A program made the translations under genes and the position numbers. The notes under the pieces are model-generated. The model saw only the letters and a program-made list of their open reading frames with translations. It made no database searches and was not told the DNA's origin. Of a stretch of 64,000 nt of DNA, positions 10,773-22,518 are shown in pieces (position 1 is the first letter of the stretch; the number at the start of each line of letters is the position of its first letter). The DNA is taken from NCBI GenBank assembly GCA_030686995.1, contig CM060709.1, positions 12,112,872-12,176,871 on the forward strand, in the 5' to 3' direction. The DNA is from Artemisia argyi. Its lineage: Eukaryota > Streptophyta > Magnoliopsida > Asterales > Asteraceae.

Positions 10773-11255
10773 CCTGAGGTTTCTTATGAAGACGGAAAAA
10801 AAGACACTCCATTACGGCATTACCCTCCTGGTTAGATCCTTGGTATAGATATGAATGAAATTGACTCTACCGTATTAAACTCTCCTGAAGATAGTTCGCT
10901 TTGTGCTTATCGCATGGTTAGTTGCAGATGTTGAATGTTACTTAAATAAAATTTTCAATGTGTCGTAAGAAACAAGTCTTATCTTTGTTAGTAATTAAAC
11001 AAAAGTCTTGTGTCTCGTTACTTAGAAAAACATTGGATTCTTGCTGTCCATGTGATGTTCTTTTTTATCTCTATTTTAGACGTTGCTAGTATGTATGTTT
11101 ACTTCAAAATTAAACAAAATTTGTGTTATTTAGAATGGATTTCAAAGCTTTGTGTTGTATAGTCGGCAGTTTTTGACGAAGGCGAAAAAAATGACACTCC
11201 ATTTCCCTGGTTTTGTCCTTGGTACCCATTAACACTTTTTATTACCTCTTTATAA
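10773..11255 (+). other. Two alternative or relict 3'-terminal exons of copy A
   Basis: Two segments resemble the last exon of copy B (LAVSDGGGKN...): 10773-10835 reads PEVSYEDGKKDTPLRHYPPG-stop, and 11163-11255 reads SAVFDEGEKNDTPFPWFCPWYP and runs on to TAA. Both follow TTGTTGTATAG/TGTTGTATAG acceptors. In copy A the preceding exon has an in-frame TAG at 10671, 14 nt before its GTAAGC donor (10688), so these exons may now be untranslated, used through another splice form, or dead. Confidence 0.5.
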
Positions 11256-11820
11256 ATTTAATGTTCTAAAGATATGATGATTACAAAACTATACTGCACT
11301 ACTATATTTTATGCATTTGAATACATTTTGGATGGCTTCAACCATTTGACTTGCTTGACCCGTCATTTTATCTAGCTGATTTATTAGCTTAACCCATATG
11401 ACCCGTTAGAGATAGTTTATAACCCGAATCGATCCACGTATAGAAATTCCATCCCTAGTAGTTTGGCCCTGTAATTTCACTATAACATGCACCCTTGATT
11501 TACCAATGTGGTTGCAATGGCTTGTATATGCTTAAGACTTTGGACCTATGTTTTAGGCAACTATCTTCTGTTGGTTCGATGAAATACGTCATACAGTTAA
11601 AAGATCGTGATAGGTCTTTTATCACATAAGAATTTAAAGACAAATAAACTAGAGCACTGTATTGTTAATTTTTGGTTAAAAAAAAAATGCATGCATAGTA
11701 TTTTAGGTAGTTGGGAGATTTTAAAGTGATGATAAGACATTTGTCTGGATAGTTTTATGTAAGATTACATGGCCTGGATACAAATAAGGGAAATGTAACA
11801 CAATCATCTTTTACCTTTTA
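11256..11820. other. No recognisable gene
   Basis: AT-rich DNA with GACCCGT/TAACCCA-type motifs near 11345-11440 that look like old retroelement sequence. Nothing else stands out. Confidence 0.35.
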
Positions 11821-12133
11821 GCCTATGCTTCAATCTGGCTGCTTTGAGTTAGCAGTTAGCATAGTATCAAGATACTTGTAAGCCTTGCTTAACAACATAA
11901 TCTGCGGCAAGAACCACTTCTTTGAACGTATGCAATTTTCTATAGAGTGCTTGGGATTGCTCATCCAGTTTAGAACATGCAATAAGCAGTTAAACGAGCA
12001 ATCCCAAGCACTCGAACATACTTTCATTGCGGAAAGTATGAATTTTGAAGCTATGTTTGGATTAGTAGTCAGCTTGCATTTGAAGTCAAATCCCACTAGT
12101 TTTATTGAGCACTACTATACGTCGCTGTCTTAG
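11821..12133 (+). pseudogene. Fragment of an unrecognised gene, one in-frame stop
   Basis: After an AG at 11820-11821 one frame reads through PMLQSGCFELAVSIVSRYL, hits TAA (11878-11880), then continues ALLNNIICGKNHFFERMQ and on to a TAG at 12131-12133. The composition looks like a helical cytosolic protein, not random translation. I cannot name the family. The stop and the absence of neighbouring exons argue for a gene remnant in this fragment-rich zone. A perfect 18-bp inverted repeat lies inside it (11945-11962 and 11996-12013). Confidence 0.35.
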
Positions 12134-12919
12134 AAAGGCGATTAGCTTCTCAAAGTTTTGAACGTAACATGTACTTATTGTGCATCACATTATTAGATGT
12201 TTGATTTTAATATAACTTTTTATAGTGTTTTAACGCATGAATATTCACCTTTCAAATTGCAATCAAGGTACTTTTTGCTCAAATTTGAACTAATTTGGCG
12301 AAAATTTCAAATCTAGGTTATATAATAGGAGTTCCCAAAAATACCCTTTGTATACTTTACAAGATTCCAAGCTAATCCATAGAGTAACCGTGGTTCGGAT
12401 CTTTTTGCCGACTAATATACACGGGGTTTAATTTGAGCCATCGACATGGTTTGTATTTTTATAGGTGTAACTCTTATATATCAAATTTTCAAAATCAATA
12501 CTTTCAAATCACTAAGACTAATGTTAATCGCAACATCATTTCCACAAAAGCAATCCCGCCTCATCAGCGTCACCTCAGCTTTCTCTCTCCACAACTCCAC
12601 CCCAACCATAACTAGCTAGTGGTGACCACAAAAGTGACCCCGAAAACTACAACAAAAAACATACTCCATAAAACAAATAAAAAAAAACTACACTCACAAA
12701 TCTTGCAAATGTTTCGGTTGGCTAAGCAACCAAAACTTTAAAATAGTTTCTTGGTGACGCGTCGCTTTGGGGTGAGCTAATGGGGTAACGTGTTACTTTT
12801 ATGGGGTTGTGGTTGGGAGGCAACTCCCATTAGCATGAGTGTAATATTGTCATAACCTACTTGCACTCATTTAATCTCATATAAATCTAGTCTCAAGTAA
12901 ATATATTCATCTTCAAATT
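12134..12919. other. No recognisable gene
   Basis: AT-rich sequence. A frame at 12433-12615 has no recognisable features. Nothing else stands out. Confidence 0.4.
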
Positions 12920-13098
12920 AGATGTTATGGGCCACCAAGGGTAACCTTGGGGAGGTTACTTTGGAGAGGTCTCAGGTTCGAGTCTTATTATGGACCTTCT
13001 TACTGTCCAATTGGATGTCACTGTCCAATTAGATGTTACTGTGAGCTTGGATCACTAACTACTATCTCGCCGTTAAAAAAAAACAGATGTTATGGGCC
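12920..13098 (+). mobile_element. SINE with perfect 14-bp target-site duplication
   Basis: AGATGTTATGGGCC flanks the element at 12920-12933 and again at 13085-13098. The body, 12934-13084, carries a pol III B-box-like GGTTCGAGTCT at 12973-12983 and a 3' A-run (about 13075-13083). This is the structure of a tRNA-derived SINE copied by LINE machinery. A short internal duplication (TCCAATTGGATGTCA / TCCAATTAGATGTTA) lies at 13006-13037. The perfect duplication suggests a fairly recent insertion. Confidence 0.9.
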
Positions 13099-15551
13099 CC
13101 ACATGATATATTACTGATACATAAACAGGAAATACAAACTGAAAGATATGTTTGATTCTACCAACATGTATGATGCAGTAGTACACATTGACAATTGCTG
13201 GTTTGGTTGTACTACTACTATAATTACCTTTGTTTCCATGCTTGTCATACTAATCTTAGAAGCTTGTGACTCAAGACCTAACACATATACTAATTACAGC
13301 TGCTTTTACATGATGAGCTGAGTGATTCAGTGCCCTTTATAAAAACTTTAATAATTTTTATGTTTTTATTCAAGGGACCCATTGGCCATTGTAGTACCTT
13401 CAAGTGGGAGTACCACACTAAGTTGCATGATTTTTGGTTGGTTCCAAAAGATGGTATATTTCTGTACTACTTGGTAGCTCATACCCTTGTCCTCACCATC
13501 GACACTTTTTAAAAGGTGATAATCAATTTCCCATACCTGTAAATAGGTCCAGACCTGCAAAAACAGATTTGGCTTTTAAGTTTTGGCAAAACATATCTAA
13601 ATTTGCAATTATATTTTCTTACAGCTGTTGCATGGTCCATGTGGTTTTATCAAAGACAGCATAACATCATTTGTAATTCGAAACATATCAGAAATGTGTC
13701 GTAAAATTCACGTGACTTGCAGCGTTCAAATTCACGTGGACGTTGGACTAACAATATTTTTGTTGCCTCCATTCGGCTTCTTCTATGTGACTGTCTAAAT
13801 GTGTCGTAAAAATACTTAAGACCAACATTTCTATATCATCGCATTAGTTAGGAATCCTTCTCATCAAAACTTACATAACCAATATTTGATGATATATCTT
13901 AGGGATTTTATTTTATTATAACTCAATATAGAAAATATAGTTGATGTATATAACTCTGTAAATCTAAGTTAAAAAATAATAATAATAATAATAATAATAA
14001 AATAAAAATAAAAAATTAAATATGAATGGTACAATTTTGAAGTTACTATTGACTGGATGTAAATCCATGTGAAATTTTGGGTAGGAATTACTGACTTATT
14101 AAGCTATGTGTTTTAACACAAACCTCTAAAAACATGCATGAGGTACATGGTATATTGGTATACATACATTTGGAGTTTTGGACTAAACAATCTGAACAAG
14201 GACTGTTTCATATGGGTCCATTTGGCTCACTCTATAATGGATCTAGGGGCCTGTAGTTGGTGGTAATAGTCTGTGTAGGGGTATAAAAGTCAATTTATAG
14301 CAAAACATATGATTCCTTTTCTGTAAATCAAATCTTTTTCATGGGGTCATGTAATGCTGTTGTGAGATTCATCTTGTCTCCTTATATGTTTGCTAACCAA
14401 AAGTCTTATTTTAAGATTATGACATCCATAATATACATGTGTGCATCTCACTTTATCCCCCCATTGTGCCTTTGTGTGCACATGGTATGTTGCATATCTT
14501 ATTGTATTAAACCTGGTATCAACAATTTTTTATAAGATTGAAAGTTTGATTTTGGTGTCATATTCATAACGAACAAGCCTTGTTTATTGAAATGAAGTGT
14601 TTTAATCTGAGTTCATGTAAAATGAAACCTTTTACATGAACTTCGTAATTTAGGTAAAATGTAACGTATTCATTTACCGTAAATCACGTTAAAAAGATTT
14701 ATTTTTATTTATTATTATTTTTTTACATGAACTTCGAGTAATTTAGGTAAAGTGTATTCACTTAATCACTTACCTCGCCTTATATTTGTTTGTGAGATAA
14801 AAAGTTAAGCTATTTGTTTTTGTTTAATAAGACTAAATGATCCAATAATTAGGTTTTATTATCCTTAATAGAAAGTAGCAATTGATTACTTTCATTTAGG
14901 CTTTTGAATCATTTCCTTGTGGGTCACATACTAATAGTTGTACTTATCTCTAGCTCTTTATGTTGTTTCTTTTTTGCTCACCATGCTTATGAAATTAACC
15001 CATTTAGATCCACTTTTCACGAAAGTAAAAAGCACAAGTGACCCACAAAAAATTGACACTCTTTCAATCCATTTAAAACCTCAATGTTTTTTATTTTGTT
15101 GATACAAAAATAGAATTATAAAGTAGACACGTATAAAGATTTGAACACATGATTGAATGCATGCAAGGTGTCCTTAGACCAGCCGGAATTGTTAGTCGAA
15201 AGAGTCGGTCGACCTCCAAAAAGACGTGTCCCACCCACTACAACCTTTCACTCGACGCGTTCTATAGCAAGAAAAAGGAGATGTCGGTCTATAAGACCAA
15301 GTCGCCCTTCTTGTTGTGTGTGAGTGTATGTATATTTAATTGTTTTTGTGGGGTATATTTGTGTTTAAGTAGGGTATGTTTTTGTAGTGATCGCGGTCGC
15401 CTTATTACACTAACTTTGTCATGAAGAAGTTTGTAGTGGCTTGGCCCTTATATAAAAGTGATGACCACGGTCTAATTATATGATCACAATTACACTTAAC
15501 CTTATATTAAGTGCTAATAAACTTGATGTTAATGAAATATGATCACAATTA
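13099..15551. other. Intergenic DNA, no recognised gene
   Basis: A short (AAT)n microsatellite lies at 13976-14000. Frames at 13330-13664, 14341-14535 and 15149-15424 show no recognisable domain. An A/T-rich direct repeat, TTTTACATGAACTTCG, occurs near 14630 and 14722. Nothing else is supported. Confidence 0.4.
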
Positions 15552-15823
15552 CTCCTTTTGTTTTAATATTATTGTCCATTTTTTGTTTTTGGTTGTCACA
15601 AAAATATTGTTCACTACCAATAATATAAGTTGAAATTGTTTAAGCTTACCACATAGCTACCTATAATTAAATTATTACTTACATATTTAAATGACAACAT
15701 TAATTAATTATTAAATGATAAAGTTGTCATTTTTTTTTGCTTTTGTAGAATTTAAAGTAACAAATGTATTTTTCTAAACTGTTATCTTTTTATTGTTGGA
15801 CAATAATTTTGAAATGGGTGGAG
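15552..15823. mobile_element. Stowaway-type MITE
   Basis: Flanked by TA on both sides (15550-15551 and 15824-15825). The left end CTCCTTTTGTTTTAATATTA continues to ATTGTCCA. The right end, in reverse complement, is CTCCACCCATTTCAAAATTA and continues to ATTGTCCA. A CTCC terminus, TA target and about 272 bp fit Tc1/Mariner-derived Stowaway elements. No coding capacity. Confidence 0.8.
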
Positions 15824-16428
15824 TAATTAGTATGATATTATATGATGGAAACTATTTTTATTGTGATCATCGGTAATCTAGTATCCATTTATATACAAAC
15901 AATTATGGATTACCAAAATGAAATGTTGATACTTAAAAGAGTTAAACACTTCATTAATCGCGTAATTATCGTGGTTCATAATGTTGGAATACATAATAGT
16001 ATCCATTTATATACAAACAACTATACCCAAAGCAAATTTTGATACTTCAAGAGTTATAGACATACATAAAAAAGAACACACAAAAGTGTTCTTGTCTAAA
16101 AGATTTTCTTAATCTTGTCGTTATCATGGTTTATTATCTTAGACATGTAAGATCGAAAGATAGATTCTGCTAACAAATCTGCTTAGTTTTCAGGGCTTGA
16201 CCGCAATACTAGTGATTAGTGAAGGTGCAAATGATGAAATTAAAGGTGATGAAAGTAAAGAAGAAGATGAAGTAAAATCTCCAAACAAAAATAATGCAAA
16301 TATATAAACAAGTTGACAAGTAAAACCAAAATTGTAACACTATTGCCACATCGATGTCACATATATGTGTTAAAACCCCATCAAACGTCAACTGTAAATG
16401 ACAAGCTGATCGACAATGTAACCACTAA

Positions 16429-16633
16429 CTAATGAGCAGGTTATCACTTATCCAAAAAAAACTAAATCATTGAAGTTGCATAGTTTTGTAATAGTAATTT
16501 TTAACATATAGTGATTTTTGGAGTTTATGACTAATGAGCAGGTTATCACTTATCCAAAAAAAACTAAATCATTTGAAGTTGCATAGTTTTGTAATAGTAA
16601 TTTTTAACATATAGTGATTTTTGGAGTTTATGA
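16429..16633. repeat. 102/103-bp tandem duplication upstream of the Aux/IAA gene
   Basis: CTAATGAGCAGGTTATCACT begins at 16429 and again at 16531. The copies differ by a single T (ATCATTGAAG versus ATCATTTGAAG), so the duplication is recent. It lies about 500-700 bp before the Aux/IAA start codon and could affect its distal promoter; that effect is inference. Confidence 0.95.
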
Positions 16634-17108
16634 CAATTATTGCTACACTTAAGAGTTACTTTTATCCTTAACGTTTATTAAAAAAATGGTATGTCGAATT
16701 CAAAGATAAACTATAACTATATCTCACAAATCGACAACCTTTAGCTTAGCAGTGCCAGTATGTGAGTGATCCATCAAATAATATATTGTGAGTTTAAGTT
16801 CCATTGAACACATATGTAAAATAGTATTTGTCAGATAAGTGTTGTAGGTTGTAAAATTTTGCCGTTCGCAAGAAAAATATATTACACTACTAAACATGCA
16901 ACTAAACATATTTTGTAATAGTTAAATAACTAAACATGCAACTAAATTTAAAAGAATATTCTCTTTTTAAATAATGATATTTCAAACTCATATGCATCAA
17001 CAACTATTTGACACCTAGAAAGGTTACCAACCCATCTCATTTTCATTGTCCACTTAGTTTTATGTACACCCTCTTCTTTCCATTTTCATGTAATCAAACC
17101 ACTCTTCA

Positions 17109-19500
17109 ATGTCTTCTATCTCCTTAAAACAACACCATAACAACATGCACTCTTCACAACAGAAAATGGATCAAACAAAAGCAACCCATAATCAAGATTT
17201 GAACTTCATGGCCACTGAGTTAAGACTTGGCTTGCCTGGCTCTGAGTCACCAGAAAGAACCACCATGAAGACTATGGTGGCAGGAGCCAAAAGGGGTTTC
17301 TTAGAAGTTGATTTTGTCAAAAATGGCGAGTTTTTTAGTGAAAAGAAGAACCATGATTCATCTAAGCAACCAAGTGATCAAGATTCTGTTGCTGCTTCAA
17401 AGTAAGAATTTCTTTTATAAAAAAAAAGTTTGTTAGTTTATAATTGTCAAAATAAGGTGTAGCTATATATGGTTGTAGACTTGTAGTAGTGACATGTTTG
17501 AAAAAAAGAGTACATATTTTGGAGCTTACAAGATTAGAAAATTATCACAAACTGTTTTTATACAAACACTTGCAAGTTACATGTATATAAAAAAACATAA
17601 TTAGCTAGCAATCCCAACAAATAGTTATTGTTTAGACAATAAAGTGACAACATATGAAAACATATTTTTAGAGTTAATTAATATTAATCATATTTATAGG
17701 CTTTTATATACATATTTTGATAATTTATGCTAGCTCTAGATGTAGTATAAGAGTTTAGAAACCTAGCTAATTTAAAACCACAATTATTTAAAAAATAAAT
17801 AAAAAAAATATCATATTAGTTAGGAAGTTTTTTTTCAACTCTTTCTTAATTTTACTTTAATTTTATTTAATTTTATTGTAATTTCTTAAATAACCATAAG
17901 AGGGTGAGTACTTAATAGTAAAATTTTGATTTCCTTAGTAACCAAACTGATTTTGGTTAGCTTATTGCTTGATTTTTTATTATTTTATTATTTTTTATTT
18001 TTAAAATTTTAATAATCTAAATGAATCTTTGTAATTCAAACTATTTGTATTAATCACAAACTTATTTGGATCCAAAATTTCAAACTATTTGTATTAATTA
18101 CAAGCTTATTTGGATCCAAAAGTTGCAAGTCAAAGTGCTATTAAATGGTGAATATTCTATTTAAATGCTCCTGATTTGTAACTTTTATACAACTTTTTTT
18201 TTTTTATAGTATATCTTGTACTTATGTAGTTTTTGATGAGTTGGATATTTTTCTGAAAGAATTACCATATTTGGATCAATGTTATTATGTTAATATGTAT
18301 AAGTAGCAATATTTGACTTTTGAAGTCAAAGTACTACTTTTGACTTTTACATTGTTGACACTTGAAATGTCAAGACATAAGATTTATTACTATATTATTG
18401 GAGTGGGAGAAAGATTTTTGAAACATTGTTTGGATCAGGGCACAAGTGGTGGGATGGCCTCCAATTCGATCATTCCGCAAGAATTCCATGGCTGCAAAAC
18501 ACACGAAAAATGAGGATGACCCGAAAGAGGAGACTGGGTCGAATTGTGTTTATGTGAAGGTTAGCATGGATGGAGCTCCGTATCTGAGGAAAGTTGATCT
18601 CAAGATGTACTCAAGCTACTCGGATCTTTCGTCGGCTTTAGAAAAGATGTTTAGTAGCTTCACACTTGGTAACTTTCTTTCGTAACTAGAAGCGTTTTTC
18701 ACCATAATAGGGGATGTTTTAGATGTGCAGTTTCAAAATGTGGTACTCATTTCTTGTGGATATTATCAAGTTTTATAATGGTGGTCTTTTCAGGTCAATA
18801 CGGTGCTAATGGAGTTCCTGCAAGGAAAGGGTTGAGTGAAAGCCCGTTGATGGATCTTCTCAACGGTTCTGAATATGTACTAACGTATGAAGACAAAGAT
18901 GGTGACTTGATGCTTGTTGGCGATGTTCCATGGGAGTAAGTTTCATATTTCCTCTCCTTAAAACTGCCAACTTAATCGAAACAAAGAAATAACTTTGACT
19001 TTTCTTGTCAAACTTATCGTCTGTTGCTTTATACTCAAAACTGATGATATCATATTCCTATGTATCAAGAACATAGTTATGTCTCATTGACATTAGTTAT
19101 TATAATGTTGAAGATCGTCTGATAATATTCATTTTGAAGACGCACTTTTATATCTTTTATGTGTCGTTGAGATTCGATGTTCTTGATTGTACAGCATGTT
19201 CACTGGCTCTTGTAAGAGGATGAGGATCATGAAGAGTTCAGACGCAATTGGCTTAGGTAAATCTTGAATACAATTAAAATTCAAACTGTATTCCAACATC
19301 TTGATTGTTTAAACAAGTATCACAATCTGCGAAACTAACCTTTTTCTATTTTAAACAAGAATCAAGAGCCCCATAATATATGTGCTAATTCTAGCTTTCC
19401 ATTATTGACCATATGTTCGTGTAACTAATGTTCCTGTTGTTGTTTGATGTCTCATTTTGTAGCCCCCCGAGCCATGGAGAAACGCAAAGGCCACAACTAG
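17109..19500 (+). CDS. Aux/IAA: Aux/IAA auxin-response repressor, complete, 254 aa
   Basis: Five exons (17109-17401, 18439-18668, 18794-18935, 19195-19256, 19463-19500) join in phase to 765 nt. Aux/IAA proteins are short-lived nuclear repressors that bind ARF transcription factors and are degraded by SCF-TIR1/AFB when auxin is present. Domain I is at about residues 36-44, TELRLGLPG, an LxLxL EAR motif for TOPLESS. The domain II degron is [10 protein letters not shown] at about 101-110 with the core GWPP intact. The PB1 domain (III/IV) starts near VYVKVSMDG (135-143) with the basic Lys at 138, and the acidic face is [14 protein letters not shown] (208-221). It ends [12 protein letters not shown], a tail typical of the IAA7/IAA14/IAA16/IAA17 clade, but I cannot assign an orthologue. 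The exon layout is usual for the family. Other in-frame ATGs follow, at residues 13, 20 and 34; the first keeps the longest N-terminus. Confidence 0.96.
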
Positions 19501-19972
19501 GCTTTGCACTATCATGCACGAGTAGTAAACAGATTAGCCAACAGTTCCTATAGTTACTTTATGATTCTTGTGAAGTAGTTGCGTTCATTTTATTTCATTT
19601 TGCGAGTCCCATGTGTAAGCTTATGGGGAGATAAACATATATATAAAGATAAACGTGTATTGTCGTAGATGCGTACTAAATGTAACTTGGTGCTTGTTTT
19701 TGTGTATATACGTCTTTTTTATCGTACATTGACATGCTAAATATCATTGTGCTCTAGTCTTTTGGTATGTAATACACAAGTTATAGACATAATTGTACTT
19801 TGCTAAAAATAGTTTTGTACTAATATGAGTTTTAAATCAAATCCAAATAAGATTTGCAAATCATTAGCAGCAAAATGTAACAAACCAAACAATTAGTGTG
19901 CGGATTTCCGTTATTTTTGGACCAACATTGTATCTATTAAATGACACAAGATTATTACTGTCATCTGAAAAA
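19501..19972. other. 3' region of Aux/IAA and short intergenic spacer
   Basis: AT-rich DNA containing the likely Aux/IAA 3' untranslated region and the upstream region of the glyoxal-oxidase-like gene. No separate feature is visible. Confidence 0.4.
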
Positions 19973-20725
19973 ATGGCTCAACAATCCTCCATATCCCTCA
20001 TCCACCTCCTCATTCTATTTCTTGCCTTTTCAATCGTCACCGCGGGCCAGAAAAAGGGCAATGGGGGAGGCCGCAAATCCGGTAAGGGCCATACCTCGGG
20101 TGGCAATAAAAAGGGCAAAAATGACAAGAAAGATGGCAATATTGTAATGGCGACAGGTCCAGCAATCCCAGCAGCCGGAAATGGAAATGATATAGAGACC
20201 AATTTTAGAGGTTCATGGGCCATTGATAACCCGAATGTAGGTGTTGCGGCTATGCAATTCCAACTAATGCCTAATAACAAGGCGGTTTGGTTTGATACGA
20301 CGTCGCTTGGCCCGTCTGCTAGGGAACTAGGCCCGCCTGGTAACTGCCCGAAAGCCCCTGAGATGAACTTTAAGCCCGACTGCTTTGCACATGCCATTGC
20401 ATACGATGTTGAGACGGGACAAAGTCGGACCATTTATGTGGGTGAACTTTTACGAACTTAAGAATTGAACTTGTTCCAATTATTGTATGTAGAAATAACG
20501 TGTCATGTATATATGTTTGTGGCAGATGGACGGAGAACCATGGTGCTCGTCGGGAAACTTATGGCCGAATGGAGACTTGGTTGCTACCGGTGGTACTAGA
20601 GGCGGTGTAAGATCTGTTAGACTGTTATCGATGGCTGACCCAAATGCTAACTTTGTCGAGAAGAAAAATGTTCTTGCTGATAAAAGATGGTATGTATTAG
20701 TACCCTCTCTCTCTCTCTCTCTTCT

Positions 20726-20761
<36 letters not shown>

Positions 20762-22012
20762 TGGATGACTTCAAAAGTTTAAAGTAAGTTGCACAAATGA
20801 ATAAACTTATTGCAGGTATTCATCTAACCAAGTTCTAGAAGACGGAAGTTCAATTATAGTCGGAGGCCGAAACTCCTTCAGCTACGAAATCATACCACCA
20901 AACAAAATGGAGTTCGTACCAAAGAAATTCAACCTCAAATTTCTCCAAGAAACAACTGTCCCGAAAAAACCAGGACCCGGTATGTACATTGAAAACAACC
21001 TCTACCCTTTCCTATTCCTTCTACCCGATGGCAACATTTTCCTCTTTGCCAACGACCGTGGCATCATTTTCCACCCGCACACTGGCGCCATTGTCCGTCA
21101 GTTCCCGAAACTTCCTGGTGGGGCCCGCAACTACCCGCCTTCTGGTATGGCCGCACTCTTTCCATTAACTGTAGTCCCCGAAAACATCCATGCAGAAGTC
21201 GTGATTTGTGGTGGGAACACACAAGAATCTTACCCTTCAGTCGATAGTAAGCATACTAAAGACACAGTATTTCTGCCTGCGTTAAAGGATTGTCACAGAA
21301 TCGTGTTATCTAAGCATGATTCGACATGGGAAAAAGAACAAGATATGCCATCGGGCCGGTGTATGGGTGACCTACTGACCTTTTACACCTTCCTACTGGT
21401 GATCTATTAATGATTAATGGTGCACAAAAGGGTGTTGCAGGTTGGGAAAACGCGATCGACCCAAATTTCACCCCCGTGTTATATCAACCGAATAAACCAA
21501 TGGGTCAAAGATTTAAGGAAATGGTACCAACAAAAATAGCCCGAATGTACCATTCAGTAGCTGCATTGATACCAGATGGAAAAATATTGGTTGCAGGAAG
21601 CAACCCACACGCGAAATACACCTACGATGTTGACTACCTGACTGAGCTTCGGGTTGAGAAATTTTCACCACATTATCTTGACCCGGGTCTTAACAAGTTC
21701 CGACCCGTGATCGTACCAGAAAAGACAGATAAGATGTTTAAGTATGGGAAAGAATTTAGGATTGGAGTTAACTTCAGCAGTGGTCAAGCAACCCCTCAAG
21801 ATGTGAAGGTGACAATGATTTATCCACCATTTACGACTCACGGATTTTCTATGAATCAACGGTCGGTGATTTTGCCGCTCAAGGCAGTGACAAACGATTT
21901 GATCACTGCTGTGGCGCCACCATCAGGAAAGATCGCTCCTCCTGGGTACTATATGTTATTTGTGAATTACCGAGGGGTTCCTTCCAAGGGTGTTTGGGTC
22001 CACATTGATTAA
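19973..22012 (+). pseudogene. GLOX: Glyoxal/galactose oxidase-like secreted copper-radical oxidase, frameshifted
   Basis: Exons 19973-20437, 20526-20689 and 20816-22012. The product has a signal peptide (hydrophobic core LLILFLAFSIVTAG), an unusual Lys/Gly-rich linker (about residues 26-55), then the GLOX beta-propeller: GSWAIDNPNVGVAAMQ, PWCSSGNLWPNGDL with the cross-link Cys, RWYSSNQVLEDG with the partner Tyr, MYHSVAALIPDG with a ligand Tyr-His, and the C-terminal TTHGFSMNQRS with the last copper His. Such enzymes oxidise aldehydes at the cell wall and release H2O2. At 21378-21385 an extra 8 nt (ACCTTTTA) sits between GGTGACCTACTG and CACCTTCCTACTGG; it shifts the frame to a stop at 21408-21410, while the remaining ~200 residues are intact in the other frame. 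The first splice donor could also be placed a few bases differently. All catalytic residues survive outside the lesion, so this break is young. Confidence 0.85.
20728..20760. repeat. Poly-T tract in GLOX intron 2
   Basis: A CT-rich stretch passes into 33 consecutive T in the 126-bp intron 20690-20815, upstream of the TGCAG acceptor. Probably slippage-prone. It may act as an over-long polypyrimidine tract. Confidence 0.9.
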
Positions 22013-22518
22013 GAGATGTAGGTTTTTTTTCTGGTATGTACTTATTTAAACAGAGTAGGATACAAATGTAATGAATAGATTTTTTTCTACAATTATGCAA
22101 GTATGAGATGTGATATTGTTATCAAAGGTTCTGTATAATCTTTAGACAAGAAACATTAATAGAGAATACTGACCGAGATTATTGCAGTGTATTATTACAC
22201 TCAGTAATTTATTTAGTTAATTACGCAGAATAACACCAAACTTCAACTTCTATAATTTAGCAATATACAGAAACGGCGTTGTGCTTTCAACTTTACTAAT
22301 CTTAAGTTCTTAACAATAAAAGATACTTTTTGAAAGAAAAACTGAACCAAGTTTATGCAATAACAACTTGTGGAAACTAGAAGCTGCAAAATGGATAAAA
22401 AACCAGATATTATACAAAATTTTCTACGAACCATGTTGATTCACAATTCATCCTTTACAAAATTATCAAGGGTTTCCTACAGACCTCAAAAATGGTTAAA
22501 CCCGAAAGCCATAGCTAC
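22013..22518. other. Convergent 3' spacer
   Basis: Lies between the stop codons of the GLOX-like gene (plus) and the RNA methyltransferase gene (minus). It should hold both 3' untranslated regions. No other feature was seen. Confidence 0.5.

Noticed and set aside
16724..16909. 61-aa minus-strand frame upstream of the Aux/IAA gene
   Set aside because: No domain, no splice or promoter context, and composition expected from AT-rich non-coding DNA.
19978..20433. 151-aa minus-strand frame opposite the GLOX first exon
   Set aside because: It is an antisense shadow of a GC-richer exon. The plus strand encodes a clear signal peptide and enzyme domain.
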